Source: Henriciella marina (GTDB taxonomy: Bacteria; Pseudomonadota; Alphaproteobacteria; Caulobacterales; Hyphomonadaceae). From it: DNA of 64,000 nt. Of the stretch, positions 15,701-24,379 are shown piece by piece. The stretch is taken from positions 1 to 64,000 of the forward strand of contig NZ_JAPWGW010000001.1 in NCBI RefSeq assembly GCF_027213945.1, given 5' to 3'. A program made the position numbers and the translations under genes. Position 1 is the stretch's first letter; every line of letters starts with the position of its first letter. The notes beneath the pieces were generated by a model. It made no database searches, had not been told where the DNA came from, and worked only from the letters and a program-made list of their open reading frames with translations.

Positions 15701-16864
15701 ATGATCAGTTTTGATCTCACCGACGACCAAAAACACCTCCATGATCGTGTGAGAGGCTTTATTCAGGAGAAGATCATTCCTCTCGAGGAGCCTGGCTTGC
15801 CGAGACAGATCGATGACGCGTTCCGGCAAGAACTGATCGCGCTCGCGAAAGACGCCGGACTGCTGTCTCCCCACGTTCCGAAGGCTTTCGGCGGCATGGG
15901 GCTAAACCATGTCGATATGTCGATCGCCTTCATGGCGGCGGGATACTCTCTCCTCGGACCTGTAGCGATGAATTGCGCCGCCCCCGATGAGGGCAACATG
16001 AATTTGCTCTACAAGGTCGCGACCGATGAGCAGAAAGAACGATGGCTTCGCCCGCTCGCTGCAGGCGACGCACGGTCTTGTTTCGCGATGACTGAACCTG
16101 CGCCTGGCGCTGGGTCAGACCCTAGCCTGATGCAGACAACCTACCGCAAGGACGGGAATGAGTTCGTCATTTCCGGACGCAAGTGGCTCATCACCGGCGC
16201 GCACGGTGCAGGCTTCGCCATCATCATGGCGCGGCCTGAATCCGGCGAGGAAGGCGCGGCGACCATGTTTTTCGCCGACATGGACACAGCCGGCATCGAG
16301 ATCGTGCGGGATGTCGCTACCGTCGACCGCACCTTTACCGGCGGCCACGCCGAAGTCGAATTCAAGGATGTGCGCGTTCCGGAGAGCGCTATTCTTGGCG
16401 AAGAAGGCCAGGGTTTCCGCTATGCGCAGGTCCGCCTCGCCCCTGCCCGCCTGACCCATTGCATGCGTTGGTGGGGCGCAGCCAAACGCTGCCACGATAT
16501 CGCGACCGATTACGCCAGGACCCGCATGGCCTTCGGCAAGTCCCTTATGGAACACGAAGGTGTCGGTTTTCTGACCGCCGATAACGAGATCGACCTCCAC
16601 CTCAGCCAGCTTTCGATCTGGCATACCGCGTGGACGCTGGATCAGGGCAAACGTGCGGGACGCGAGTCCAGCCTGGCCAAGGTTGCCTGTTCTGAAGCGC
16701 TCGACCGTGTGGCTGATCGTTCGCAACAAATCCTCGGAGGAATGGGCGTATCACACGACACCGTGGTGGCGCAGATCGCGACGGAAATGCGCGGTTTCCG
16801 CATCTATGACGGCCCCTCTGAAGTGCACCGCTGGTCCCTTGCAAGAAGGCTTGCACGCGGATGA
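15701..16864 (+). CDS. Acyl-CoA dehydrogenase-family flavoprotein
   Basis: 387 residues from the ATG at 15701; the in-frame upstream ATG at 15638 would fall on the operator. The fold is ACAD throughout: MISFDLTDDQKHLHDRVR, the FAD/substrate region CFAMTEPAPGAGSDP, WLITGAHGAGFAIIMAR, and the C-terminal QILGGMGVSHDT and YDGPSEVHRWSLARRL. The catalytic-base position is not obvious by eye. Such proteins dehydrogenate acyl-CoAs. In the lva and ACAD10/11 systems a relative removes phosphate from 4-phosphoacyl-CoA to give the enoyl-CoA. It is divergent from the ligase/GntR/SDR/kinase operon and overlaps the next gene by 4 bases, so the two are co-translated. Confidence 0.9.
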   Translation: MISFDLTDDQKHLHDRVRGFIQEKIIPLEEPGLPRQIDDAFRQELIALAKDAGLLSPHVPKAFGGMGLNHVDMSIAFMAAGYSLLGPVAMNCAAPDEGNMNLLYKVATDEQKERWLRPLAAGDARSCFAMTEPAPGAGSDPSLMQTTYRKDGNEFVISGRKWLITGAHGAGFAIIMARPESGEEGAATMFFADMDTAGIEIVRDVATVDRTFTGGHAEVEFKDVRVPESAILGEEGQGFRYAQVRLAPARLTHCMRWWGAAKRCHDIATDYARTRMAFGKSLMEHEGVGFLTADNEIDLHLSQLSIWHTAWTLDQGKRAGRESSLAKVACSEALDRVADRSQQILGGMGVSHDTVVAQIATEMRGFRIYDGPSEVHRWSLARRLARG

Positions 16865-18027
16865 TCCGGCCTCGCACCTTTCACAATCTCGATCTTGCGC
16901 GGGTCCATATTGGCATTCCCGCGCATGAGGCAGCCCTGTTGGAAGCCGACACGCGGCAGGCATCTCGAATTGTGGTGGTTGCGCCGAAAGTCATTGTCGA
17001 CCAGACCCCAATTGTAACGCCGATCATCGAGGCGCTCGGCGACAAATGTGCGGGTCTTTTCACAGATCTCGTCGATCATGTGCCGCGCTCGGCCGTGATC
17101 GCCCTCGCCGACTACCTGCGTGAGACAAAGGCCGATCTTGTCGTCACGATCGGCGGCGGCACCCCGATGGACACCGTCAAGGTCGCGCTGATTTGCCTGG
17201 CTGAAAACATTGCAGCGGCAAACGAGATCGGACGCGCGGCTGTGTCAGTGGACGCGAATGGTAACCGGGTCGTGCCTGATGTGGCCGATCCGCCATTCCG
17301 TCAAATTGTCATCCCGACCACCCTCTCCGGCGCCGAGTTCAGCGATCTCGCCGGCTGCGTTGATACGGAAACACAGGTCAAACAGCTCTTCACATCGCCC
17401 AAGATTGGCTCGGCCAGCGTCATCCTCGACCCTGCACTTTGTGTGCACACGCCCGACCAGTTGTGGTTCTCGACCGGCGTTCGCGCCATTGATCATGCTG
17501 TTGAATCGATCTGCTCCAGTTCGCCCGAGCCACTGGCCGATGCTGGCGCGCTGCATGCGTTGCGACTGTTTGGACAATCATTGCAGAGAACCAAGGAAGA
17601 ACCGCACAATCTGGAGGCGCGGCTCGACTGCCAGACAGCTGTCTGGCTCGCCTGTACTGGACTGAACCGCACCCCATACGGGGCCAGCCATGGCATAGGC
17701 CATCAGCTTGGCGCGGTGGCCAACGTACCGCACGGACTGACCAGCTGCGTGATGCTTCCGCACGTGATGCGATACAATGCGCGCGCAACTGAGGAGCGTC
17801 AGGCCTGGATCGCAGACGCGATGGGGGCACCAGACAAGCCAGCCAGCGAGATTGTTGCCGAACTGATTGCCTCGCTGGGCATGCCGACGACGCTTCGAGA
17901 TGTTGGCGTCAAGGAAGAGCATTTCGACGCAATTGCCGATGGCGCAATGCTGAACGCCTTCGTCCGCGCCAATGTCAGACCACTCGAGCGAAAAGACATA
18001 ATCAGCCTACTGGAACGGGCTTATTGA
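16861..18027 (+). CDS. Iron-containing alcohol dehydrogenase (maleylacetate-reductase-like)
   Basis: 388 residues. The ATG overlaps the ACAD stop (ATGA). Family signatures are the NAD-binding VVTIGGGTPMDTVKV, IVIPTTLSGAEFSDLAG, and the metal-binding region AIDHAVESICS and GASHGIGHQLGAVANVPHG, which contains the His ligands. The sequence is closer to the maleylacetate reductase / hydroxyacid-oxoacid transhydrogenase side of the family than to ethanol dehydrogenases. It would reduce an aldehyde, keto acid or maleylacetate-like product, or oxidise a hydroxy acid. Its position between an ACAD and a hydrolase points to processing a ring-opened or hydroxylated intermediate. The substrate is open. 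Confidence 0.88.
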   Translation: MIRPRTFHNLDLARVHIGIPAHEAALLEADTRQASRIVVVAPKVIVDQTPIVTPIIEALGDKCAGLFTDLVDHVPRSAVIALADYLRETKADLVVTIGGGTPMDTVKVALICLAENIAAANEIGRAAVSVDANGNRVVPDVADPPFRQIVIPTTLSGAEFSDLAGCVDTETQVKQLFTSPKIGSASVILDPALCVHTPDQLWFSTGVRAIDHAVESICSSSPEPLADAGALHALRLFGQSLQRTKEEPHNLEARLDCQTAVWLACTGLNRTPYGASHGIGHQLGAVANVPHGLTSCVMLPHVMRYNARATEERQAWIADAMGAPDKPASEIVAELIASLGMPTTLRDVGVKEEHFDAIADGAMLNAFVRANVRPLERKDIISLLERAY

Positions 18028-18037
18028 GGAGGGAACC

Positions 18038-18859
18038 ATGAAAATCGAGACGCATCTGCTCAATGAGCTGCACGCTTTTCGCTACACCGTAAAAGATCCG
18101 AAGTACGCCCTTGTCATCTCCCACGGCCTCGGTGGACATGGCGGGATCTACGACATCTTCTGCGAACATCATTCCGCGAAGGGCGCAGACATCTGGAGCT
18201 ATGATGCGCCGGGTCACGGCCGCTCGACGACCAACCGCCCGCGCGGCCAGTGGACGATGGACGAGTGGGCCCAGGCCAGCCGGGATTGGGCGACACATGT
18301 CAGAAACGAAACAGGCCTGCCGGTCTTCACACTCGGATCGAGTCTCGGTGTTGCGGCGGCCATCTCGGCGCGGGACGCCGCAGCTGTGACAGGTGTTATC
18401 TGCATGGGCTCGCTGGCCGTCCCGGGAAGCCCGCTATTGAAAGAACCGAGTGCGCCCTGGCGCAGCGACGATGTTAAGGCTGTCATTGCTCAACTTGGTC
18501 GGGGAGCCGCGTTGAATATCGGCAGCTTCTTCAATTTCGACAAGGATTACGGCTACACGGGGGCGCAAGAGCAGAAGAAGCTCGATCCATATAATACGTG
18601 GAGCTACGATCTGGCCTCGTGGGCGTCGCTCTTCCAATACGACCCACCGGAGCCGCTGGACCAGAACACAAAACCCATACTCTACACCGCTGGAGGAAAG
18701 GATGAGCTTGCGCCCGAGGCAGCTGTGCAAGCCATGGCTACCATGATCGGCGGGCCAGTCCGAGTCGAGATTTTCCCTGACGCCGGCCATCAGCTCATGC
18801 TCTTCGAGACCGAGAAGTTCTCGAAAACCGTCCACGAATTCTGTCTGGCAAATATCTAG
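18038..18859 (+). CDS. Alpha/beta hydrolase (monoacylglycerol-lipase-like)
   Basis: 273 residues, ATG at 18038 with GAGGGAACC upstream, 10 bp after the dehydrogenase. The fold is visible: SHGLGGHGGIYD is the oxyanion strand, the nucleophile elbow is TLGSSLGVAAA (GSSLG), the Asp lies in YTAGGKDELAP and the His in PDAGHQLMLFE. It cleaves an ester, lactone or thioester bond in the cytoplasm; there is no signal peptide. In a cluster with a Baeyer-Villiger monooxygenase it is a good candidate for opening the resulting lactone or ester. Confidence 0.88.
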   Translation: MKIETHLLNELHAFRYTVKDPKYALVISHGLGGHGGIYDIFCEHHSAKGADIWSYDAPGHGRSTTNRPRGQWTMDEWAQASRDWATHVRNETGLPVFTLGSSLGVAAAISARDAAAVTGVICMGSLAVPGSPLLKEPSAPWRSDDVKAVIAQLGRGAALNIGSFFNFDKDYGYTGAQEQKKLDPYNTWSYDLASWASLFQYDPPEPLDQNTKPILYTAGGKDELAPEAAVQAMATMIGGPVRVEIFPDAGHQLMLFETEKFSKTVHEFCLANI

Positions 18860-18870
18860 GAGGCCCTGAC

Positions 18871-19560
18871 ATGACACACCCAACAGGCATTCATCACCTC
18901 GCGCTCTCAACAGGTAACATGAAAGAGCAGATCGAATTTTTCACTGACGTCCTCGGCATGGAGCTCACGGCGCTATACTGGATGCACGGTGTAGAAGGAG
19001 CCTGGCACGGATTTCTGACCCTCAATGACTGTTCCGTCGCTTTTGTCTTCATCCCGGGCAATGAGAAGGTCGGGACGGAGTTTGGAGTCACGCATCCGGG
19101 CTCTGGCGCCGGCACCTCAGCGCCCGGCACGATGCAGCATCTTGCGCTGGATGTGCCGACCATGGACGAACTTCTGAACATGCGTGACCGCATCCGCTCG
19201 CGCGGTGTCAACGTCATTGGCCCGATCCGCCACGGCTTTTGCCAGTCGATCTATTTTGCAGGACCCGAGAACCTGGCTCTCGAGATCGCAACATCTGATG
19301 GGGCCGAGCATCCGCTGGATTCCCGGAAAACCTGGATCGACCCTGAAGTCGTGAAGCTTGCCGGCATTTCCGAAGAAGAGTTGCAGCGCTTCACGAACCC
19401 GGCCTCCTATGCAGGGGAGAACGGCACGGTTCCTCAGCCCCCTTACGACGAAAGCAAACCTCACCCGGTCATGCCTCTGGAGATATACAAGGCCACGCTG
19501 GCCACTCCCGATGAAGTCATAACGGCTCACGCGAGCGAAACGACGCCTCCAAATCCGTAA
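18871..19560 (+). CDS. VOC (glyoxalase/extradiol dioxygenase fold) protein
   Basis: 229 residues, 11 bp after the hydrolase with an AGGAGG site. Two beta-alpha-beta-beta-beta modules are visible. The first is HHLALSTGNMKEQIEFFTDV at about residues 7-28. The second contains QHLALDVPTM near residue 90 and LALEIATSD near 137. The conserved His residues of those strands and the Glu of LEIATSD are the likely metal ligands. A roughly 70-residue C-terminal tail with several prolines follows the fold and is unusual for glyoxalase I. It could be an epimerase, isomerase, dioxygenase or lyase. Last gene of the ACAD operon. Confidence 0.8.
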   Translation: MTHPTGIHHLALSTGNMKEQIEFFTDVLGMELTALYWMHGVEGAWHGFLTLNDCSVAFVFIPGNEKVGTEFGVTHPGSGAGTSAPGTMQHLALDVPTMDELLNMRDRIRSRGVNVIGPIRHGFCQSIYFAGPENLALEIATSDGAEHPLDSRKTWIDPEVVKLAGISEEELQRFTNPASYAGENGTVPQPPYDESKPHPVMPLEIYKATLATPDEVITAHASETTPPNP

Positions 19561-19864
19561 GCCTATGCTTCGGCCTCTTCAGATAACACACGCAGCCCTC
19601 GAGGGCATTGTGGCCACATGCGGCTGTAAACAATCGATCAAATAGTGGGGCACACGCTGAGATGTGCTGTAAACCACATTCAATGCAGCATCGGAGCATT
19701 CCAGGCGCGGCTTGGTATGTTCCAACAGTTTCGTTGCTGTGACACCCGATCGACCACCTGGTTGCAGAGGCCGTCGGCTTTATTCATTTACCTTCAATTG
19801 CCGCGACCGTCTTTAACCATCGTCGGCATATTAGCCTTCAGGCATCTGCGGCAAAGCAGCCAGG
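19561..19864. other. Intergenic stretch, no gene seen
   Basis: About 300 bp between the VOC gene end and a P450 remnant. No ribosome site with a plausible frame, no strong hairpin with a T run, and no recognisable repeat. Probably decayed sequence belonging to the rearrangement that left the P450 fragment. Confidence 0.4.
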
Positions 19865-20145
19865 TCAGTTGAGTGCCATACTGACGCTTTCAAAGCCGAA
19901 CAGGCCCTGGTTGGCCCCAGTCGTCGCATCGAAGACCTTGATCGTCTCCACCTGTTCGACCAGGGCTTCCAGCAACACTTCCATTTCGAGCTTCGCCAGA
20001 TGCATTCCAGCGCAGACATGCGGACCGTGCCCCAACCGAACTGATCGCGCGGATTGGGATCGGCCTTAAGATGGTCAGGGTCACGATAATGGCGCTCATT
20101 CCGATTGGGTGAGCCGTACATGATGGCGACGCGTTTATCTCTCCG
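19865..20145 (-). pseudogene. C-terminal cytochrome P450 fragment, duplicated and frameshifted
   Basis: About 280 bp nearly identical to the 3' end of the intact P450 gene at 21873-23063. The translated start MYGSPNRNERHY parallels MYGSANRDERHY of the intact copy. Just before the haem cysteine one C is missing from a C run (CCCC here, CCCCC in the intact gene), which throws the frame after GWG, so the haem-binding loop is lost. Upstream of 20145 the similarity ends abruptly. It sits on the far side of the Baeyer-Villiger gene from the intact copy, so a segment carrying the P450 end was duplicated around that gene. Confidence 0.9.
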
Positions 20146-20207
20146 TCGGACAGGACCGCTACGTTTGATTGGCTCTGCCTCGTGGCTCCGCTCGATAATT
20201 GATTGCC

Positions 20208-21710
20208 TCAGCGATAGGTCAAACCATCGTCGAGATCAGCCTCGGGAAAGCTCTTACTTTCCAGCGGATAATCATGTTCAAATATCCACGGATGCCTGTC
20301 ACCCTGCTTGGGCATCAAATGTAGGCTTCGTTGCAAGTAACCAGGATTAAAGACTGCCGGATCCATCCATGGCAAGATTTTGATATCGCCATCTGTCTCT
20401 CGCAGCTCGGGCGTAACGACTTTCGCACCCTTCTCACTCATGTGCCGGAATATCCGTATCATCAGCTCTGAGACAATATCTGAACGCATGGTCCACGATG
20501 CTGACCTGAAATATCCAAATACCCAGCACAGATTTGGCACTCCAGTGAACATCAGCCCCCTGTAGGCAACAGTCTTGGAAAAATCCACAACCTCGCCATC
20601 AAGGTCAAACTCAATTCCGCCGAGCACCAGAAGGTTCAACCCGGTGGCACTGACGATGATGTCGGCTTCCAGCTCTTGACCGGATTCCGTAAGAACACCT
20701 TTCTCCGTGAAGTGATCTATGTGGTCGGTCACCACAGACGCTTCGCCGCTGGCGATGCACTTGAACAGGTCACCGTCAGGCACAAAGGCGATGCGCTGCT
20801 GCCAAGGCTTGTATTTTGGATTGAAATGAATGTGAGTGTCGTAACCTTCAGGCAGATATTCTTGAACGCCCGCTATCAGTTCCGCTTTCATGCGATCTGG
20901 TTCTTTCTCGCAACTTTCAATCAATACCGCTGAAGTATGCAATACATTCTTTCTGGCGATGTCATGAATCCAGTCAGGTGGAATATCCAATCCGCGCAAT
21001 TGATTTACCAGATCATCGCGATTAGGAGCGGCAATGAAGTAAGTAGGTGAGCGCTGCAGAACCGTAACATGTTTGGCCTCACCTGCCATGGCGGGCACGA
21101 TGGTTGCCGTGGTTGCACCTGAACCGATCACCACAACATTTTTGTCCTTATAGTCCAAGTCTTCACGCCATGCTTGTGGATGAATGATCTCTCCCTTGAA
21201 ATCCTCCATGCCCGACCATTCCGGCGTATAGCCCTTCTCGTGATTATAGTAGCCCTGACACATCCACATGAAGTCGGTTGTGTAGGCTTCCAATTCTCCG
21301 CTGCTCAGGCGCTCCGCGATGATGGTCCATTTCTGGTCGGCACTCGACCAGGACGCCTTCGTAACTTTAGTCTCGTATTGGATGTGCTGCCTTAGATCCT
21401 GTTCATCAAGTACTTCATCCAGATATGCAAGGATCTCGGCAGCTGTGGCGATCGGAGGTCCGGACCAAGGTTTCCAGCCAAAACCAAAGGTGAAGAGATC
21501 GCTGTCCGAGCGAACTCCCGGGTATGTATGCGAACGCCAAGTGCCGCCAAATCCATCAAGTGCATCTAGTAATTTAAACGACCTCCCGGGCAGATACTTC
21601 TGCAAATGGTAAGCGGCATCGATCCCTGATATGCCTGCGCCCACAATTAGCACATCAACATGACCCATTTGGTGAATTTCGCCAGAAGGCTTGGTAGCAA
21701 CTTCATTCAT
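20208..21710 (-). CDS. Baeyer-Villiger-type flavin monooxygenase
   Basis: 500 residues. The FAD-binding motif is GAGISG (residues 24-29) with GGTWRSHTYPGVRSD downstream. The Baeyer-Villiger fingerprint FxGxxxHxxxW is present as FKGEIIHPQAW (171-181), followed by the NADPH motif VVVIGSGATTATIVP. These enzymes insert oxygen next to a ketone to give an ester or lactone with NADPH and O2. An alpha/beta hydrolase, alcohol dehydrogenase and CoA ligase in the cluster could complete a ketone-to-acid route. It is followed by a P450 remnant and preceded by a 162-bp gap, so it seems transcribed separately. Regulation is not visible. Confidence 0.92.
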   Translation of the reverse strand: MNEVATKPSGEIHQMGHVDVLIVGAGISGIDAAYHLQKYLPGRSFKLLDALDGFGGTWRSHTYPGVRSDSDLFTFGFGWKPWSGPPIATAAEILAYLDEVLDEQDLRQHIQYETKVTKASWSSADQKWTIIAERLSSGELEAYTTDFMWMCQGYYNHEKGYTPEWSGMEDFKGEIIHPQAWREDLDYKDKNVVVIGSGATTATIVPAMAGEAKHVTVLQRSPTYFIAAPNRDDLVNQLRGLDIPPDWIHDIARKNVLHTSAVLIESCEKEPDRMKAELIAGVQEYLPEGYDTHIHFNPKYKPWQQRIAFVPDGDLFKCIASGEASVVTDHIDHFTEKGVLTESGQELEADIIVSATGLNLLVLGGIEFDLDGEVVDFSKTVAYRGLMFTGVPNLCWVFGYFRSASWTMRSDIVSELMIRIFRHMSEKGAKVVTPELRETDGDIKILPWMDPAVFNPGYLQRSLHLMPKQGDRHPWIFEHDYPLESKSFPEADLDDGLTYR

Positions 21711-21872
21711 CGATCAATCCTAGTTTCTTGGAGCAATTATCTTACGAACCTGGCGCTCATCTCACGAAAACCCGGCGAACAGTCAGTGAGTACGCAGAAG
21801 CATCAACGGTCACCGTCCGGGTCCGTGAGTGAGTTGCGGCGAACATTTGAAACTACACGGTTTCTTTGGCTA

Positions 21873-23063
21873 TCAGTTCAGTGCCATACTTACGCTTTCG
21901 AAGCCGAACAGGCCCTGGTTGGCCCCAGTCGTCGCATCGAAGACCTCGATCGTCTCCACCTGTTCGACCAGGGCTTCCAGCAACACTTCCATTTCAAGCC
22001 TCGCCAGGTGCATCCCTGCGCAGACATGCGGACCGTGCCCCCAACCGAGCTGATCGCGTGGATTGCGGTCGGCCTTGAAGCTGTCGGGGTCGGGATAATG
22101 GCGCTCATCACGATTGGCTGAACCATACATGATGGCGACGCGCTCTCCCTTGGGAAGGTGCACGTCCCCTTCAGTGTAGTCCGTTTCAGCGTAACGTGAG
22201 AACCAGCGTACCACCGCACTATGCCGCACACTTTCCAGCACAGCGCTCGGGATGAGTGACGGATCTGACTTGATCATCTGCCACTGGTCCGGGTTCTTTC
22301 CGAGATTATAAAGCAGGTTTCCCTTGGCGAAGATGGTCGTATCAAGCGACGGGATCATGAAGTCGCCCATCAATCCGCGGGCCTCCGGCTCTGTGAGCTT
22401 TCCTTCATCCATCAACTCAAAGAGAGTTGCTGCCCAGCTCCCGGGCACAAGGCTCTTCCGATCAATATCCTCCAGGTACTGAAAGCCTTCCAGCGCCGTC
22501 ATCATGTCCTCCTGGAAATGCTCCACGTTCTGGCCCATGATATTGAAAGTCGCAGCGGCCCATCGAAGCATGTTCTGGCGCCCTTCTTCCGGCAAACCGA
22601 GAAGATGCGAGACTGCAGCCAGGGGGAGATGTTTCGCAAGCGCGTCCACACCGTCAAAAGTCTGGCCGCCTTTGAGGGATGCCACCTGTTCGGAGATCAT
22701 CTCTTTAAACCGTGCCCGGTTTTCCTTGATCGCTCCGGGAGCCATCTGGCGCACCAATGGCGCTCTCAAATGCTGGTGCATCTCGCCATCTGATATGATG
22801 ACACCAGGGCGGGTGCTGTCCTTGGCCATGCCATTGGCAACGTCATTGAGTGAATTGCCTTTAGATGAAACAAGTCTGTCAGCTGATCGAAGCGCAACCT
22901 TGACGTCATCGAAGCGCGAGAGCGCATACATTCTTGCAGATGACAGATAGACCAGCGGGCCGAGATCCCTGATCTGCCGATAGTGCGGGAATGGATCTTT
23001 CAGCGCTTCCCTCGAAAACAGGTCGGGCTCATAGACGGGAACTTTGCTCAGAGTTTCGGACAT
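21873..23063 (-). CDS. Cytochrome P450 (bacterial class I)
   Basis: 396 residues from the ATG at 23063; the longer open frame upstream overlaps the Rieske gene end. The ExxR motif is in VLESVRH. The I-helix has SLDTTIF instead of the usual AGxDT, with Asp-Thr kept. The haem loop GWGHGPHVCAG has the Cys ligand at residue 348. There is no membrane anchor, so it is a soluble enzyme needing a ferredoxin and reductase, neither of which is in the window. It would hydroxylate a hydrophobic substrate, possibly supplying the alcohol that is oxidised to the ketone for the monooxygenase. It lies 61 bp downstream of the Rieske oxygenase gene in the same direction, likely one operon. Confidence 0.93.
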   Translation of the reverse strand: MSETLSKVPVYEPDLFSREALKDPFPHYRQIRDLGPLVYLSSARMYALSRFDDVKVALRSADRLVSSKGNSLNDVANGMAKDSTRPGVIISDGEMHQHLRAPLVRQMAPGAIKENRARFKEMISEQVASLKGGQTFDGVDALAKHLPLAAVSHLLGLPEEGRQNMLRWAAATFNIMGQNVEHFQEDMMTALEGFQYLEDIDRKSLVPGSWAATLFELMDEGKLTEPEARGLMGDFMIPSLDTTIFAKGNLLYNLGKNPDQWQMIKSDPSLIPSAVLESVRHSAVVRWFSRYAETDYTEGDVHLPKGERVAIMYGSANRDERHYPDPDSFKADRNPRDQLGWGHGPHVCAGMHLARLEMEVLLEALVEQVETIEVFDATTGANQGLFGFESVSMALN

Positions 23064-23124
23064 CAATTGCGCTTTCACTACAGGAGAAGGAAACAGGCGT
23101 CTGGATAGGCTGCCAAGGCACTTG

Positions 23125-24210
23125 TCAGTCCGCGGGCCCGGCACCGTGCTCGGTCTGCACCCAGTCGAGCATCACCTTTCGGAACAACATACCGGCCTGG
23201 TCGCCCGCGATGACCATTTCCTCGAATTCGATCCTGTCATTGTCGAGAAGGTTCTGCATGTTCTCGCAGGCCCACAGGTCTTCTTCGAAACCCACATTCG
23301 CGAACTGTTTGACGGCAGCATAATATTCGTCGTTCTCGATCGCGTAATTGTTGGAAATCGACCACCAGTAATGGCTGGTCGACCGGGTTTCGGGTGTCAG
23401 GTAGTGCATCACGAACGATTCAAGCGCTGCACGTTTCCCGTCCTTGTCCGTATAGAAGACCGGCGCGTATCCCTTGAATATGCCCGGCGAAACAGCCGTC
23501 CCACCGTCCCATTTTTCAAGCTTCTGGCCTTCAAGCATGGGGTGAACGTCAGGCGGCAATTGTGCCGCGGCCGGGCCATCGAAATAGGCAATATGCTTGC
23601 AGTGTATGCCTTCGGGCGTTTTCTCAATAACGCGCTCATTGTCGAGAAAGCTGTCATCAATTCCAAAGCTGTCGCGATGCAGGTAGGAGAAGTGCGTCAG
23701 GTCATTCAAATTCTCCTGCATGAGCAGGTAATTGCTCTTCAGTTCGACGACATCACTTACGGTCCTGAATGAAGGGTCCTCCAGGAACGGGAGTTTGACG
23801 AACTTTTCCTCTTTGCGAGGATCGTCGGCTTCGCCCATCCAGATAAACACAAATGGTCCGACTTCCTTGACCGGATACTTGCGTAACTTGCGATTGGGAA
23901 CGTGCGCCTGGCATGGGACGCGGGTAACCGCGCCCTCTGTATCATAGCGAATTCCATGATAGCGGCAGACCAGTTCGTCGCCCTCCAGCTTGCTCTCGGA
24001 AAGCGGGAATGAGCGGTGCAGGCACCTGTTCTGGAAAACCAGAAGCTCGCCTGCTTCAGAGCGGTAGAACACGAGAGACCGCTCAAGCAGCGTTCTAGCC
24101 TTTGGCGTGCGGTCGAACTCATCCTTGAAACCCGCGACATACCAGTGATCATACAGAAACGGCAGCCTGACATAGTCTTTCACGGTTTTGATCTGGTCGG
24201 CGTAAGTCAT
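23125..24210 (-). CDS. Rieske non-haem iron oxygenase (VanA-like alpha subunit)
   Basis: 361 residues from the ATG at 24210 with AAGAGG upstream; the in-frame starts further out run past the promoter palindrome. The Rieske cluster ligands are Cys63 and His65 (RCLHRSF) and Cys82 and His85 (VCRYHGI). The catalytic mononuclear iron region NLNDLTHFSYLH holds Asp170, His173 and His178. Length and motifs fit single-component VanA/dicamba-demethylase-type oxygenases that O-demethylate or hydroxylate, with an external reductase. A GntR-type palindrome 119 bp upstream ties it to the ligase/ACAD regulon. No reductase gene is adjacent, so electrons must come from elsewhere. Confidence 0.92.
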   Translation of the reverse strand: MTYADQIKTVKDYVRLPFLYDHWYVAGFKDEFDRTPKARTLLERSLVFYRSEAGELLVFQNRCLHRSFPLSESKLEGDELVCRYHGIRYDTEGAVTRVPCQAHVPNRKLRKYPVKEVGPFVFIWMGEADDPRKEEKFVKLPFLEDPSFRTVSDVVELKSNYLLMQENLNDLTHFSYLHRDSFGIDDSFLDNERVIEKTPEGIHCKHIAYFDGPAAAQLPPDVHPMLEGQKLEKWDGGTAVSPGIFKGYAPVFYTDKDGKRAALESFVMHYLTPETRSTSHYWWSISNNYAIENDEYYAAVKQFANVGFEEDLWACENMQNLLDNDRIEFEEMVIAGDQAGMLFRKVMLDWVQTEHGAGPAD

Positions 24211-24328
24211 GGATTGAACCTCTTCTTTTCCGGCGCGGAACCTGGATGACTCTACGTCCGCGGTTTCATCGCGCATTCCCTCCGTCGGCGAAATTGGCCA
24301 ACTCACCGACCATGCCGCCTTATGTCCT

Positions 24329-24341
24329 ATTGTCATACAAT
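24329..24341. promoter_or_regulatory. Second GntR/FCD-type operator, upstream of the Rieske oxygenase
   Basis: ATTGTCATACAAT has perfect ATTGT/ACAAT arms. With its flank (CCTTATGTCCTATTGTCATACAAT, minus gaps) it repeats the word at 15634-15657 with only a few changes. It lies 119 bp before the Rieske start on the minus strand. The likely binder is the GntR regulator at 13222-13998. Confidence 0.65.
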
Positions 24342-24379
24342 GCAATTTTTAGATTGAAAAGGCTGTCCCTTGTCCTGCT

